Source of the DNA: an uncultured beta proteobacterium
Lineage (GTDB): Bacteria > Pseudomonadota > Gammaproteobacteria > Burkholderiales > Burkholderiaceae_C
Assembly: GCA_903914175.1 (NCBI GenBank)
Contig: CAIWNX010000130.1
Coordinates: 1 to 32,837 of the forward strand
DNA length: 32,837 nucleotides
Direction: 5' to 3'
Below, in pieces: positions 8,720-19,515 of the stretch. Positions within the stretch are counted from its first letter, which is position 1. Each line of letters opens with the position of its first letter. The notes under the pieces are model-generated. The model had not been told where the DNA came from, did no database searches, and worked only from the letters and a program-made list of their open reading frames with translations. The position numbers and the translations under genes are program-made.

Positions 8720-10234
8720 ATGGACGGGAACAGACTCAGGCGCATCGTCATCGTGGGCGGCGGTACGGCAGGGTGGATGACCGCCGCGGCGTTTTCTAGT
8801 CTGATGGGGGCTCACTACCAGATTCGACTGATTGAGTCTGACGAGATTTCCACTATCGGTGTCGGCGAGGCGACGATTCCCTTGATCAAGGATTTCAATC
8901 TGGCTTTGGGAATTGATGAAAACGAGTTCTTGCGTGCGACGCAGGGCACTTACAAACTCGGCATCGAATTTGTTAACTGGGGCAAGATAGGTGATTCCTA
9001 TATTCACGGCTTCGGCAAAATTGGTCATGACCTCGGTCCCATTGCCTGTTACCAGTACTGGCTGAAGATGCATCAGGCCGGTGAAGCATCGGATTTGGGC
9101 GACTATTCGATCAATACATTGGCACCCCGGTATTCGAAATACCTTCGCAGCGAACCCGAAATGGCGGGCTCGCCGCTGGGGGACATCAACAACGCGTTTC
9201 ACTTTGACGCGGGTCTCTACGCCAAATTCCTGCGCGGCTACGCCGAGGCACGCGGCGTGGTGCGTACCGAGGGCCGCATCGTTGAAACGGTGTTGCGGGA
9301 AGCGGACGGGTTCATCGAATCCGTCGTTCTGGCCAGTGGCGAGAAAGTTTCCGGCGATTTCTTTGTTGATTGCTCCGGCACGCGTGCGCTGCTGATCGGT
9401 GGCGCCCTCCAACGCGAATACGAAAACTGGTCGCATTGGCTGCCCTGTGATAGGGCTATCGCCGTACCCTGCGCATCGGTGCAGCCACTGCTTCCCTATA
9501 CGCGCTCCACAGCGCATAAGGCGGGCTGGCAGTGGCGCATTCCGCTGCAGCACCGCATCGGCAACGGCCACGTCTATTCCAGCCGTTTCATGGGCCAGGA
9601 CGAAGCGACGTCGATTCTGCTGAACAACCTGGATGGCAAGCAACTCGCCGAGCCGCGCTACATCCCCTTTGTGCCGGGCCGGCGCCAGCAGACCTGGTAT
9701 AAAAACTGTGTGGCCATCGGCCTGTCCAGCGGCTTCTTTGAGCCGATCGAGTCCACCAATATTCATTTGATCCAGACCGCTATCGCGCGCGTGATCAAGT
9801 TGTTTCCGGCGATGGGTTTTCAACAGGCCGATATCGACGAATACAACACCCAGACGCAGTTTGAATACGAGCGCATTCGCGACTTTATCGTGCTGCATTA
9901 CAAAGCCACGCAGCGCGACGATTCGCCGTTCTGGAATCACTGCCGCACCATGGAGATACCGGCAACGCTGCAGCACAAGATTGATCTGTTCAGCAGCAAT
10001 GGGCGAATTTTCCGCGATGGCATGGAGTTGTTTGGCGATGTGAGTTGGGTGCAGGTGATGCATGGCCAGGGCATCCGCCCGCAGAGCTACAACCCATTGG
10101 TCGATTTACGGTCGGTGGAGGAAATCAGGGCCTACCTTGGCAATATCGAATCGGTTGTCAGGAAGTGTGTTGACGTCATGCCAACGCATGAGACCTACAT
10201 TGCCCAGCATTGCGCCGCGCAGCCCCTGGCTTAG
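8720..10234 (+). CDS. Flavin-dependent tryptophan halogenase-like protein
   Basis: GGGTAGWM FAD-binding motif; STIGVGEATIPLIKDF; TYKLGIEFVNW (Lys aligned with the catalytic Lys of PrnA/RebH); WQWRIP (WxWxIP halogenase motif); FEPIESTNIHLIQ (EST motif). Confidence 0.93.
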   Translation: MDGNRLRRIVIVGGGTAGWMTAAAFSSLMGAHYQIRLIESDEISTIGVGEATIPLIKDFNLALGIDENEFLRATQGTYKLGIEFVNWGKIGDSYIHGFGKIGHDLGPIACYQYWLKMHQAGEASDLGDYSINTLAPRYSKYLRSEPEMAGSPLGDINNAFHFDAGLYAKFLRGYAEARGVVRTEGRIVETVLREADGFIESVVLASGEKVSGDFFVDCSGTRALLIGGALQREYENWSHWLPCDRAIAVPCASVQPLLPYTRSTAHKAGWQWRIPLQHRIGNGHVYSSRFMGQDEATSILLNNLDGKQLAEPRYIPFVPGRRQQTWYKNCVAIGLSSGFFEPIESTNIHLIQTAIARVIKLFPAMGFQQADIDEYNTQTQFEYERIRDFIVLHYKATQRDDSPFWNHCRTMEIPATLQHKIDLFSSNGRIFRDGMELFGDVSWVQVMHGQGIRPQSYNPLVDLRSVEEIRAYLGNIESVVRKCVDVMPTHETYIAQHCAAQPLA

Positions 10235-10266
10235 TTTTGGCTGAACCCGGCTCACATGGCATCACC

Positions 10267-12840
10267 TTGACCTACCGTCGCGTGCTGGCGCTTGTGCTTG
10301 CGTCGTGCCTGACTGCCTGCGCTGTGCCGGGGAAAATTTCGGTGACATCGCCCGCTGCGAATCTGTCCGACTGGCCCAGCATTACCAGTGCGATCGCCAA
10401 GAGCCCAGAGGTCGAGGCCGAAGTGGCGCGCATTCTGGCCGGTATGACATTGGCGCAGAAGGTTGGCCAGATGACGCAGCCCGAGATCAAGAGCGTGACG
10501 CCGGCTCAGGTGAGCGAGTACTACATCGGCTCGGTACTCAATGGCGGCGGTTACTGGCCCAACGGCAACAAGCTCTCGGCCATCTTGGATTGGGTGCGTT
10601 TGGCAGACCAGTACTACGACGCGTCGATGGCAACCGACATGAAGGTCAAGGTGCCGGTGATCTGGGGCACCGATGCCATACATGGGCATGGCAACGCTTA
10701 CGGTGCCAGTCTGTTTCCACACAACATCGGGCTCGGTGCGGCGCATGACGCGGCCTTGATCAAGGACATTGGCGCCGTGGTGGGTCGACAAGTGCGTGCC
10801 ACGGGGATCAATTGGGTGTTCGGGCCTACGCTGGCCGTTGCGCGTGATCTGCGATGGGGCCGGACCTATGAGAGTTTTTCGCAAGATGCCAGCCTGGTCC
10901 ATGATTACGCCAAGGCTTATGTCAGTGGCATGCAGGGTGGTTTTTCAGACGATGGCAACGTGATCGCGACGGCCAAGCATTTCATCGGAGACGGCGCGAC
11001 CAACGGCGGACAGGACCAGGGGCTTGCCACGGTCACGCAATCGGACATGATCAACATTCACGGCCAGGGCTATTACGGCGCGCTGGCCGCAGGAGTGCAG
11101 ACCGTGATGGCTTCTTTCAACAGTTGGCATGACGTCGCAGCGGGCGTCGACTACGGCAAACTGCACGGCAGCAAAGCTTTGCTGACAGAGGTGCTCAAAC
11201 AGAAGTTGGGCTTCGACGGCTTTGTCGTGTCCGACTGGAACGGTATAGGCCAGGTTCCCGGTTGCAATCAGTCAGGTTGCGCGCAGGCCATCAATGCCGG
11301 CGTCGATATGGTGATGGTTCCCGACAACTGGCGCGCTTTCATTGCGAACACGATCGAGCAGGTGCAAGCCGGTGAAATTGCGATGGCCCGGATTGACGAT
11401 GCGGTCTCGCGCATCCTGCGCGTCAAGCTGCGTGCCGGCCTGTTTGGCAAGAGGCCTTCGGCGGGTGTTTATGCCGGCCAGCCGCAGGCGCTGCAGGCGC
11501 GAACGCTGGCACGTCGCGCCGTGCGGGAGTCACTGGTGCTTTTGAAAAATAACGACGCGCGGTTGCCGCTGGCGCGCAAGGCAAAAATTCTCGTCGTCGG
11601 AAAGTCTGCCAACAGCCTGCAGAACCAGACCGGTGGCTGGACGCTGGGCTGGCAGGGAACGCACAATGCCAACAGCCACTTCCCGGCAGGTGACACGATT
11701 CTTGCGGGCATCCAGGAAGCAGTCGGTGCTGCCAGCGTGGTGTTTAGCGAAAGTGCGCAGGGTCTGGATGTGCGTGCCTTCGACGCGGTGATTGCAGTCA
11801 TCGGCGAGACACCCTATGCCGAAGGCAGCGGCGACATCCCTGCGGCCGGCACGCTGCGCCACAGCAGCCGTTACCCCGAAGACCTGCGCGCATTGCAGGC
11901 CGTGGCCGGCCAGGGCCCGCCGCTGATCACGGTGCTGGTTTCGGGGCGACCGGTGTACGCCAACGATTTACTCAACTTGTCGGATGCGTTTGTTGTGGCC
12001 TGGTTACCTGGCACCGAGGGCAAAGGGCTTGCCGATGTTTTGTTTCGCGATGCAGCGGGCGGCATCCGACACGACTTCACCGGGCGCCTGCCGTTTTTCT
12101 GGCCGAAGGCGCCTTGTCAGAGCGGCATCAACTTCGCTGCGTCCGAAGATGCGCCCTTGTTTGCACCCGGCTACGGCTTGAATTACGCCAGCCGGGAAAA
12201 ACTGGCGCGGCTGGATGACACGCTGCGGCCCGCGGGCTGTGCGCAGGCGTCCACCGCCATGATCTTCAACCAGTCGGACCGGGTGCCTTACGCCTTGCAA
12301 ATTGCCAGCGCGGCCAATCAATGGGTCGGGCAAACGGTGGGGAATGACTTGAATGCCACGCTCGATTTGCCTGCTTCGCAGCCGGTGATCCGCGTGCAGA
12401 CCACGCAAGTCACTACCCAGCAGGATGCCAAGCTGGTGCGCTGGTTCGGTGGTGCGGCGCGGTTTTATGCCGGGGCTGCCAAGGGCGCTGATCTGCAAGC
12501 CTACGCCCGCGATCAGGGCGTCTTGCAGTTCGATGTCGTGGTGTTGCAGGCAGCGCAAGGGCGGGTCACGCTGACCATGGACTGCGCTGGCGTGTGCCAG
12601 GGCGAAGTGGACCTCGGCAATGTGATCAGCAGTTGGGCCTTGAACAGCCGGCACACGGTCAAGATAGCGCTGGCTTGTTTTTCGCGCCGGACGTCGGATT
12701 TTTCCAGTGTGACCGTGCCCTTCAGTGTGTTAACGTCCCACCCGTTTGCGGCGGCGTTTGCCAATATTGGTCTGGTGGCGGGCGCTGCACTGGATGCTGA
12801 TGTGTTGACATGCCCTCAGCTCAGGGCTTATTCCAATTAG
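10267..12840 (+). CDS. Glycoside hydrolase family 3 lipoprotein (ExoP-like beta-glucan exohydrolase)
   Basis: Probable TTG start at 10267 gives a clean lipoprotein signal TYRRVLALVLASCLTAC. GFVVSDWNG (nucleophile Asp), KHFIGDGAT, GGWTLGWQG and VIGETPYAEGSGD resemble plant/bacterial exo-beta-glucanases. C-terminal ExoP-like domain. Confidence 0.9.
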   Translation: MTYRRVLALVLASCLTACAVPGKISVTSPAANLSDWPSITSAIAKSPEVEAEVARILAGMTLAQKVGQMTQPEIKSVTPAQVSEYYIGSVLNGGGYWPNGNKLSAILDWVRLADQYYDASMATDMKVKVPVIWGTDAIHGHGNAYGASLFPHNIGLGAAHDAALIKDIGAVVGRQVRATGINWVFGPTLAVARDLRWGRTYESFSQDASLVHDYAKAYVSGMQGGFSDDGNVIATAKHFIGDGATNGGQDQGLATVTQSDMINIHGQGYYGALAAGVQTVMASFNSWHDVAAGVDYGKLHGSKALLTEVLKQKLGFDGFVVSDWNGIGQVPGCNQSGCAQAINAGVDMVMVPDNWRAFIANTIEQVQAGEIAMARIDDAVSRILRVKLRAGLFGKRPSAGVYAGQPQALQARTLARRAVRESLVLLKNNDARLPLARKAKILVVGKSANSLQNQTGGWTLGWQGTHNANSHFPAGDTILAGIQEAVGAASVVFSESAQGLDVRAFDAVIAVIGETPYAEGSGDIPAAGTLRHSSRYPEDLRALQAVAGQGPPLITVLVSGRPVYANDLLNLSDAFVVAWLPGTEGKGLADVLFRDAAGGIRHDFTGRLPFFWPKAPCQSGINFAASEDAPLFAPGYGLNYASREKLARLDDTLRPAGCAQASTAMIFNQSDRVPYALQIASAANQWVGQTVGNDLNATLDLPASQPVIRVQTTQVTTQQDAKLVRWFGGAARFYAGAAKGADLQAYARDQGVLQFDVVVLQAAQGRVTLTMDCAGVCQGEVDLGNVISSWALNSRHTVKIALACFSRRTSDFSSVTVPFSVLTSHPFAAAFANIGLVAGAALDADVLTCPQLRAYSN

Positions 12841-12854
12841 GGGAGAACAGCTTA

Positions 12855-13916
12855 ATGGCCACAATCAAGGACGTAGCGCGCCTGGCGGGTGTCGGGGTTG
12901 GAACGGCATCGCGGGTAGTCAGCGGCCGAGGGTCGGTGGCGCCAGCCACGGCCGAGCGCGTTCGCAAGGCGATTGCAGAACTTGAGTTCCGGCCATCACA
13001 CGCGGCGCGGTCGCTGCTGTCGGGTTCCTCGCAGATGATTGGCGTCTACATACCGATGCTCGTCGGGACGTTTTATACCCCCATTCTTGGTGCCATTGAC
13101 AACGAATTGCGCACCACGGGCCGGCACATGGTGGTTGCCTTTGGTTGTGGCGATGGCGATGCAAGGCAGCAGGCGATCGAAGGGATCGAATTCCTGATTG
13201 AGCGTGGTTGCGACGGGCTGGTGGTGATGAGCAACGCACTGCGTCAGCAGGACATTGAAGCGCTAGGCCCCAAGCGGGACAAATTGGTGATGCTCAACCA
13301 CTATTTCAAAAAGTTCGCTGAGCAGTGTTTCCCCGCCGACCATGAGCGCGGCGGTATGCTGGCCGCGCAGGCACTGCTCAAGATGCAGCATCGCAAAATT
13401 GCCGTCATCGCAGGCCCACGGACTTCACCCGACAACGTTGCCCGTATCGACGGCTTTATGCGTGAACTGCAGCGTGAGGGTATTGCCCCGGCGCAGGTGG
13501 TGATGCTGGAGAGCGACTTTTCTCCGGCGGGCGGATGGGCTTCGGCACGTTCCCTGGCCTCGTCAGGCCATGAATTCACAGCGCTTTTTTGTGCCAACGA
13601 TGAAATGGCCGTCGGGGCGATGGCCTTTTTTCAGCAAGCCGGAATTTCGATACCCGCAAGCATTTCGGTGCTGGGCTACGACGATACCCATAACGCTGAA
13701 TACTCGGCGCCCCAGCTGACGTCGGTGCATATTCCCTGGCGTCAGATCACTCTCAATGGCCTGCGCTGGCTGCTCAACCACTGCTATGGCGAGACGCAAG
13801 TAGTGCAGCGGAAATTTCCGGTCAGTGTGACCTGGCGCGCATCGGTCGTCATGGCACAGGGCACCGTGCAGCCCCAAGTCGCGGCACGCAAAAGTCGCGC
13901 ACGGGCCAAGAACTAA
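12855..13916 (+). CDS. LacI-family transcriptional regulator
   Basis: MATIKDVARLAGVGVGTASRVVSGRGSVAPATAERVRKAIAELEFRPSHAARSLLSG is a canonical LacI HTH and hinge, followed by a periplasmic-binding-protein-like effector domain. Confidence 0.96.
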   Translation: MATIKDVARLAGVGVGTASRVVSGRGSVAPATAERVRKAIAELEFRPSHAARSLLSGSSQMIGVYIPMLVGTFYTPILGAIDNELRTTGRHMVVAFGCGDGDARQQAIEGIEFLIERGCDGLVVMSNALRQQDIEALGPKRDKLVMLNHYFKKFAEQCFPADHERGGMLAAQALLKMQHRKIAVIAGPRTSPDNVARIDGFMRELQREGIAPAQVVMLESDFSPAGGWASARSLASSGHEFTALFCANDEMAVGAMAFFQQAGISIPASISVLGYDDTHNAEYSAPQLTSVHIPWRQITLNGLRWLLNHCYGETQVVQRKFPVSVTWRASVVMAQGTVQPQVAARKSRARAKN

Positions 13917-13966
13917 AGATGTTCGACTAAGGGTAGCTACGGATGTGGCAGCGACTTCTTTTTGTC

Positions 13967-13972
13967 TAGAAT
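13967..13972 (+). promoter_or_regulatory. Candidate -10 element (TAGAAT) of the GH1-ABC operon
   Basis: TAGAAT abutting the operator palindrome at 13972. No convincing -35 was identified. Confidence 0.4.
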
Positions 13973-13987
13973 TGGAAAGCTTTCCAA
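13972..13987. promoter_or_regulatory. LacI-family operator upstream of GH1-ABC operon
   Basis: Perfect 16-bp palindrome TTGGAAAGCTTTCCAA, 28 bp upstream of the preferred GH1 start (14015). Confidence 0.78.
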
Positions 13988-14014
13988 ATGACTGGTTATT
14001 GCAGCGATAGAACC

Positions 14015-15385
14015 ATGACGAACACCAGGACCAACGATCTGCCGATTCTCAAACGCAGCGACTTCCCCGCAGACTTTCGATGGGGCTGTTCCACCTCCTC
14101 GTATCAGATCGAAGGCGCGGTGCAGGAGGATGGCCGCGGCGAGTCGATCTGGGATCGCTTTTGTGCCACGCCGGGTCATATTCGCGACGCCTCCAGCGGT
14201 GCCGTGGCCTGCGACCATTACCACCGCTGGCCGCAGGATCTCAACACCGCCGCCAACCTCGGCACCAATGCCTACCGCTTCTCCATCGCCTGGCCCCGGA
14301 TCTTTCCCGAAGGCCGCGGTCGCCTTCCCAATCAGAAGGGTCTGGACTTCTATTCGCGCCTGGTGGACGGCTTGCTCGAACGCGGGCTCGAACCCTGGGT
14401 CACGCTCTACCACTGGGACCTGCCACAGGCTTTGCAGGAGCAGGGCGGGTGGGCCAATCGGGAAACGGTGGCCGCTTTTGTCGAATACACCGATGTCGTA
14501 AGCCGGCATCTGGGCGACCGCATCAAACACTGGATCACGCACAACGAACCCTGGTGTACTGCTTTTATCGGCAACTATGAAGGCGGGCATGCACCGGGCT
14601 TGAAGAACTTCCGCACAGCGCTGCAGGTTTGTCATAACGTGCTGGTGTCGCATGGGCTGGCGATACCGGTGATCCGCCGCAACGTGGCCGACGCCAAAGT
14701 CGGTGCCGCCCTGAGTCTGCATCCGCTTTACCCGGCGTCGGACAGCGCGCAAGACGTGGCGGCAACGCTGCGCCATGATGGCTTGCGCAACCGCTGGTTT
14801 CTTGACCCGCTGCACGGGCGCGGTTATCCGGCCGACGTCTGGAAGATTCTGGGTGACCAGGCGCCGCTGGTAGAGGATGGTGATCTGCAAACCATTGCCA
14901 CGCCGACCGATTTCCTGGGGGTCAATTACTACTTTCCCGAAATAGTTGCCGATGCACCGGGCCGGGGCGTGATGGCGACTCGGGTGGTCGATTCTCCCAA
15001 TGTGGAGCGCACAGCGTTTGGCTGGGAGGTCTCGCCGGACGGCATGGTTGCGCTGCTTGACCGCGTGGCCAGGGACTACCAGCCGGCAGTGATCTACCTG
15101 ACCGAAAATGGCTCCAGTTACGAAGACGTGGTGTCACCCACGGGTGAGGTTGACGATGTCGAGCGACGGCGTTATCTGGTGCGTCATCTGCAGGCGTTGC
15201 AGGAGATTGTTGCCAAGGGCATCCCGATCAAGGGCTATTTTGCATGGAGTCTGCTCGACAACTTCGAGTGGGCCGAGGGTTACATCCGGCGCTTTGGTCT
15301 GACGCATGTGGATTTCAATACACAGCAACGCCGGCTCAAACTCAGCGGCAAATGGTACCGGTCATTTTTGAAAGGCGAACTGTGA
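14015..15385 (+). CDS. Glycoside hydrolase family 1 beta-glucosidase (copy A)
   Basis: FRWGCSTSSYQIEGA, AYRFSIAWPRI, THNEPWC (acid/base), IYLTENGSSY (nucleophile). ATG at 13988 is rejected as the start because it abuts the operator. Confidence 0.94.
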   Translation: MTNTRTNDLPILKRSDFPADFRWGCSTSSYQIEGAVQEDGRGESIWDRFCATPGHIRDASSGAVACDHYHRWPQDLNTAANLGTNAYRFSIAWPRIFPEGRGRLPNQKGLDFYSRLVDGLLERGLEPWVTLYHWDLPQALQEQGGWANRETVAAFVEYTDVVSRHLGDRIKHWITHNEPWCTAFIGNYEGGHAPGLKNFRTALQVCHNVLVSHGLAIPVIRRNVADAKVGAALSLHPLYPASDSAQDVAATLRHDGLRNRWFLDPLHGRGYPADVWKILGDQAPLVEDGDLQTIATPTDFLGVNYYFPEIVADAPGRGVMATRVVDSPNVERTAFGWEVSPDGMVALLDRVARDYQPAVIYLTENGSSYEDVVSPTGEVDDVERRRYLVRHLQALQEIVAKGIPIKGYFAWSLLDNFEWAEGYIRRFGLTHVDFNTQQRRLKLSGKWYRSFLKGEL

Positions 15386-16608
15386 AACTCAAACTGCTGA
15401 CGCTGGCCTTGTCCCTCGGAATCGGCGCGCTCTCCCATGCGGCTGGCCCCAAGGCAGAAGTGATTCACTGGTGGACCTCGGGTGGCGAATCGGCCGCCGT
15501 CAAAACTTTCTCCGATGCCTACAACGCCGCCGGTGGCGTTTGGGTCGATACGGCGATCTCGATTGGCGAGCAGGCACGCTCGGTGGCGGTGAACCGCATT
15601 GTTGGTGGCAATCCACCGACTGCGGCGCAGTTCAATACCTCGAAGCAGTTTCTCGACCTGGTCGAACAGGGCATGCTCAACAACGTGGATGACGTCGCGC
15701 TGCGCGACGGCTGGGACAAGTTCCTGCCCGAGCCGGTGCTCAACGTGGTGCGGGTTAAAGGACACTTCTACGCAGCACCCGTCAACATCCATATGCCGAC
15801 CTGGTTCTGGTACTCCAAGGCGGCGTTCAAAAAGGCCGGAATTGCTGCTGAGCCCAAGTCGATGGACGAGTTGTTTGCCGCGCTCGACAAACTCAAGGTG
15901 GCCGGCTTGATACCGCTGGCCCATGGTGGGCAGCCCTGGCAGGAAAACATCGTCTTCACGGCTGTGCTGGCCAACGTCGGTGGAACCGATCTGTACCTCA
16001 AGGTGCTGCGTGACCGCGATGCCAAAGCAATTCAGGGCGATGCCTTCAAGAACGTGTTGCTCACCTTCAAGCGTTTGCAGGCCTACGTGGACAAGGGCGC
16101 CCCGGGGCGCAACTGGAACGACGCAACCGCGCTGCTCATCACCGGCAAAGCGGGCGTGCAGATCATGGGCGACTGGACCAAAGGAGAATTCGCGCAGGCC
16201 AGGCAACTGCCGGGCAAGGATTACGGTTGCATCGCCGGCTTTGGACCGAAGTCACCGTACATCATCCAGGGTGATGTTTTCGTGTTTCCAAAAACCACGA
16301 ATGCCGAAGCCATCAAGGCGCAGAAGATGATGGCCGGCCTGATGCTGGCGCCGGCCACACAGGTGGATTTCAGCAACAAGAAGGGCTCGATTCCGGTTCG
16401 CACCGATGTCGATGTGTCGAAGATGGACGTCTGCGCCCAGCAGGGCTTGGCCATCATGAAGGACAAGTCACGCCAGCTCGGCAATGGCGAGGTCTATCTG
16501 AACCCGGATCAGAATGGTTCGCTATCGGATATTCTGACGGCATACTGGAACAAGAACATAGCGGTGGAAAAAGTACAAAAGGACATTGCTTCGGCCTTGA
16601 AGAATTGA
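15382..16608 (+). CDS. ABC transporter, sugar substrate-binding protein (CUT1 type)
   Basis: GTG start at 15382 overlapping the GH1 stop; signal peptide KLKLLTLALSLGIGALSHA; family 1 solute-binding fold (EVIHWWTSGGESAAVKTFSDAYN...). Confidence 0.92.
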   Translation: MKLKLLTLALSLGIGALSHAAGPKAEVIHWWTSGGESAAVKTFSDAYNAAGGVWVDTAISIGEQARSVAVNRIVGGNPPTAAQFNTSKQFLDLVEQGMLNNVDDVALRDGWDKFLPEPVLNVVRVKGHFYAAPVNIHMPTWFWYSKAAFKKAGIAAEPKSMDELFAALDKLKVAGLIPLAHGGQPWQENIVFTAVLANVGGTDLYLKVLRDRDAKAIQGDAFKNVLLTFKRLQAYVDKGAPGRNWNDATALLITGKAGVQIMGDWTKGEFAQARQLPGKDYGCIAGFGPKSPYIIQGDVFVFPKTTNAEAIKAQKMMAGLMLAPATQVDFSNKKGSIPVRTDVDVSKMDVCAQQGLAIMKDKSRQLGNGEVYLNPDQNGSLSDILTAYWNKNIAVEKVQKDIASALKN

Positions 16609-16627
16609 CGATGTATTGCGTGCGGTC

Positions 16628-17527
16628 ATGACCATAAAGCCCAAACAGCTGTTGCGACAGTTTGTGTCCTGGGCTGCGCTACTGCCTTTGGCCAGCACGG
16701 TTCTGGTGGCTTATCTGGGCACGGTGTTGTGGTCGCTGAAGATTTCATTCACCAACTCGCGGACTTTTCCGTCGGACCAGTATGTCGGCTGGGCGCAGTA
16801 CCAGCGGCTGTTTGACAATGACCGCTGGTTGCTGTCCCTGCAGAACATGGCTTTGTATGGCGTACTGTTCATTGCGGCCTGCATGGTGCTGGGTTTTCTG
16901 CTGGCGGTTTTCATCGACCAGAAAGTGATGGCCGAAGGCGCCTTGCGTACCGTGTTTCTGTACCCCTACGCCATGTCGTTTGTTGCCACTGGCTTGGTCT
17001 GGCAGTGGATGCTCAACCCCGGCAACGGCATCCAGCAAGCCGTGCGGCAGATGGGTTACGCAGACTTCAGCTTCGACTGGATCATCGATCAGGACATGGT
17101 GATTTACACCATCGTAATTGCCACTGTCTGGCAGGCCTCGGGCCTGGTGATGGCGCTGATGCTGGCCGGTTTGCGTGGCATTGACGAAGAGATCTGGAAG
17201 GCCGCACGCATCGATGGAATTCCGACCTGGCGCGTTTATGTTTCGATCGTCCTGCCGATGCTGGGCCCGACCGTCGCCACCGTATTTGTCTTGCTGTTCA
17301 CGGCGGTGGTCAAGGTGTTTGATTCGGTTGTGTCGATGACGCAGGGCGGGCCCGGCACCGCCAGCGAGGTGCCGGCAAAGTTCATCATGGAGCACCTGTT
17401 TGGCCGCGCCAACATCGCACTGGCTTCGGCCGGCTCGATTGTGTTGTTGCTGACGGTTTTGCTGCTGGTGCTGCCCTTCATGCTGGTGCGCAGCCGGTCG
17501 GCCCGGGTGCAGGCGGGGAAATCATGA
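16628..17527 (+). CDS. ABC transporter sugar permease (MalF-like)
   Basis: Hydrophobic multi-TM protein with EAA-like loop (EEIWKAARIDGIPTWRVYVSIVLPML). Confidence 0.93.
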   Translation: MTIKPKQLLRQFVSWAALLPLASTVLVAYLGTVLWSLKISFTNSRTFPSDQYVGWAQYQRLFDNDRWLLSLQNMALYGVLFIAACMVLGFLLAVFIDQKVMAEGALRTVFLYPYAMSFVATGLVWQWMLNPGNGIQQAVRQMGYADFSFDWIIDQDMVIYTIVIATVWQASGLVMALMLAGLRGIDEEIWKAARIDGIPTWRVYVSIVLPMLGPTVATVFVLLFTAVVKVFDSVVSMTQGGPGTASEVPAKFIMEHLFGRANIALASAGSIVLLLTVLLLVLPFMLVRSRSARVQAGKS

Positions 17528-18417
17528 GCGGTACGCTTGCTGTTACGCAGCCGCTTCGCCGCCGTTACCGGTTGCGTCCGGTGCGCATCGGCGTCTATGC
17601 ATTTCTGCTGACGGCGGCGGCGTTCTTTCTGTTGCCGCTCTACATCATGCTGGTCACGTCGGTGAAGTCGATGGATGAAATACGGCTGGGCAATATTTTT
17701 GCGTTCCCGATACAGATCACGCTCGAGCCCTGGGTTACGGCCTGGACCGCGGCCTGCACCGGCGTTGCCTGCGAAGGCATTCGCGGCGGTTTCTGGAACT
17801 CGGTGCTGATCGTGATCCCCAGCACCATCCTGCCGATATTGCTGGGCGCACTCAACGGCTATGCGCTGTCGTTCTGGAAACCGCGTGGTGCGAATGTGCT
17901 GTTCGCCATCCTGATGATGGGCGCCTTTATTCCGGTGCAGGTCATGATGTACCCGCTGGTGCGCATCCTGGCCACGCTCGGACTGTTCAGTTCCCTGTCT
18001 GGCATCGTGCTGGTCCACATCATCTTCAGCATGCCGGTGATGACGCTGCTGTTTCGCAATTACTACCTCTCCATTCCGCAAGAGCTGTTCAAGGCGGCGC
18101 GAATTGATGGCGGCGGATTTGTCCGGATCTTCCTGCAGCTGATGCTACCGATGTCAACGCCCATCATCATTGTTGCGGCCATCATGCAGGTCACCGGGGT
18201 CTGGAACGACTACATCCTGGGCCTGGTATTTGCCGGCCGCGAGAACCTGCCGATGACGGTGCAGCTCAACAACGTGATCAACACGACCACCGGAACGCGG
18301 CTCTACAACGTCAACATGGCCGCGACGATACTGACATCGCTGGTGCCGCTTGCCATCTATTTCCTCTCCGGGCGCTGGTTCGTGCGCGGTATCGCCGCCG
18401 GTGCGGTAAAGGGCTAA
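17524..18417 (+). CDS. ABC transporter sugar permease (MalG-like)
   Basis: ATGA overlap with the upstream permease; EAA loop PQELFKAARIDGGGFVRIFLQLMLPMSTP. Confidence 0.93.
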   Translation: MSGTLAVTQPLRRRYRLRPVRIGVYAFLLTAAAFFLLPLYIMLVTSVKSMDEIRLGNIFAFPIQITLEPWVTAWTAACTGVACEGIRGGFWNSVLIVIPSTILPILLGALNGYALSFWKPRGANVLFAILMMGAFIPVQVMMYPLVRILATLGLFSSLSGIVLVHIIFSMPVMTLLFRNYYLSIPQELFKAARIDGGGFVRIFLQLMLPMSTPIIIVAAIMQVTGVWNDYILGLVFAGRENLPMTVQLNNVINTTTGTRLYNVNMAATILTSLVPLAIYFLSGRWFVRGIAAGAVKG

Positions 18418-18420
18418 TCC

Positions 18421-19494
<1,074 letters not shown>

Positions 19495-19515
19495 GACGGC
19501 GCGGACGATGATCGG

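Noticed and set aside
8702-10063. 453-aa minus-strand ORF opposite the halogenase gene
   Set aside because: Antisense shadow ORF in GC-rich coding sequence, His/Gln/Arg-rich with no domain motifs; the plus-strand protein has clear family motifs.
13988-14014. ATG at 13988 as the GH1 start
   Set aside because: It directly abuts the operator palindrome and adds a non-conserved MTGYCSDRT extension; ATG 14015 fits GH1 N-termini better.
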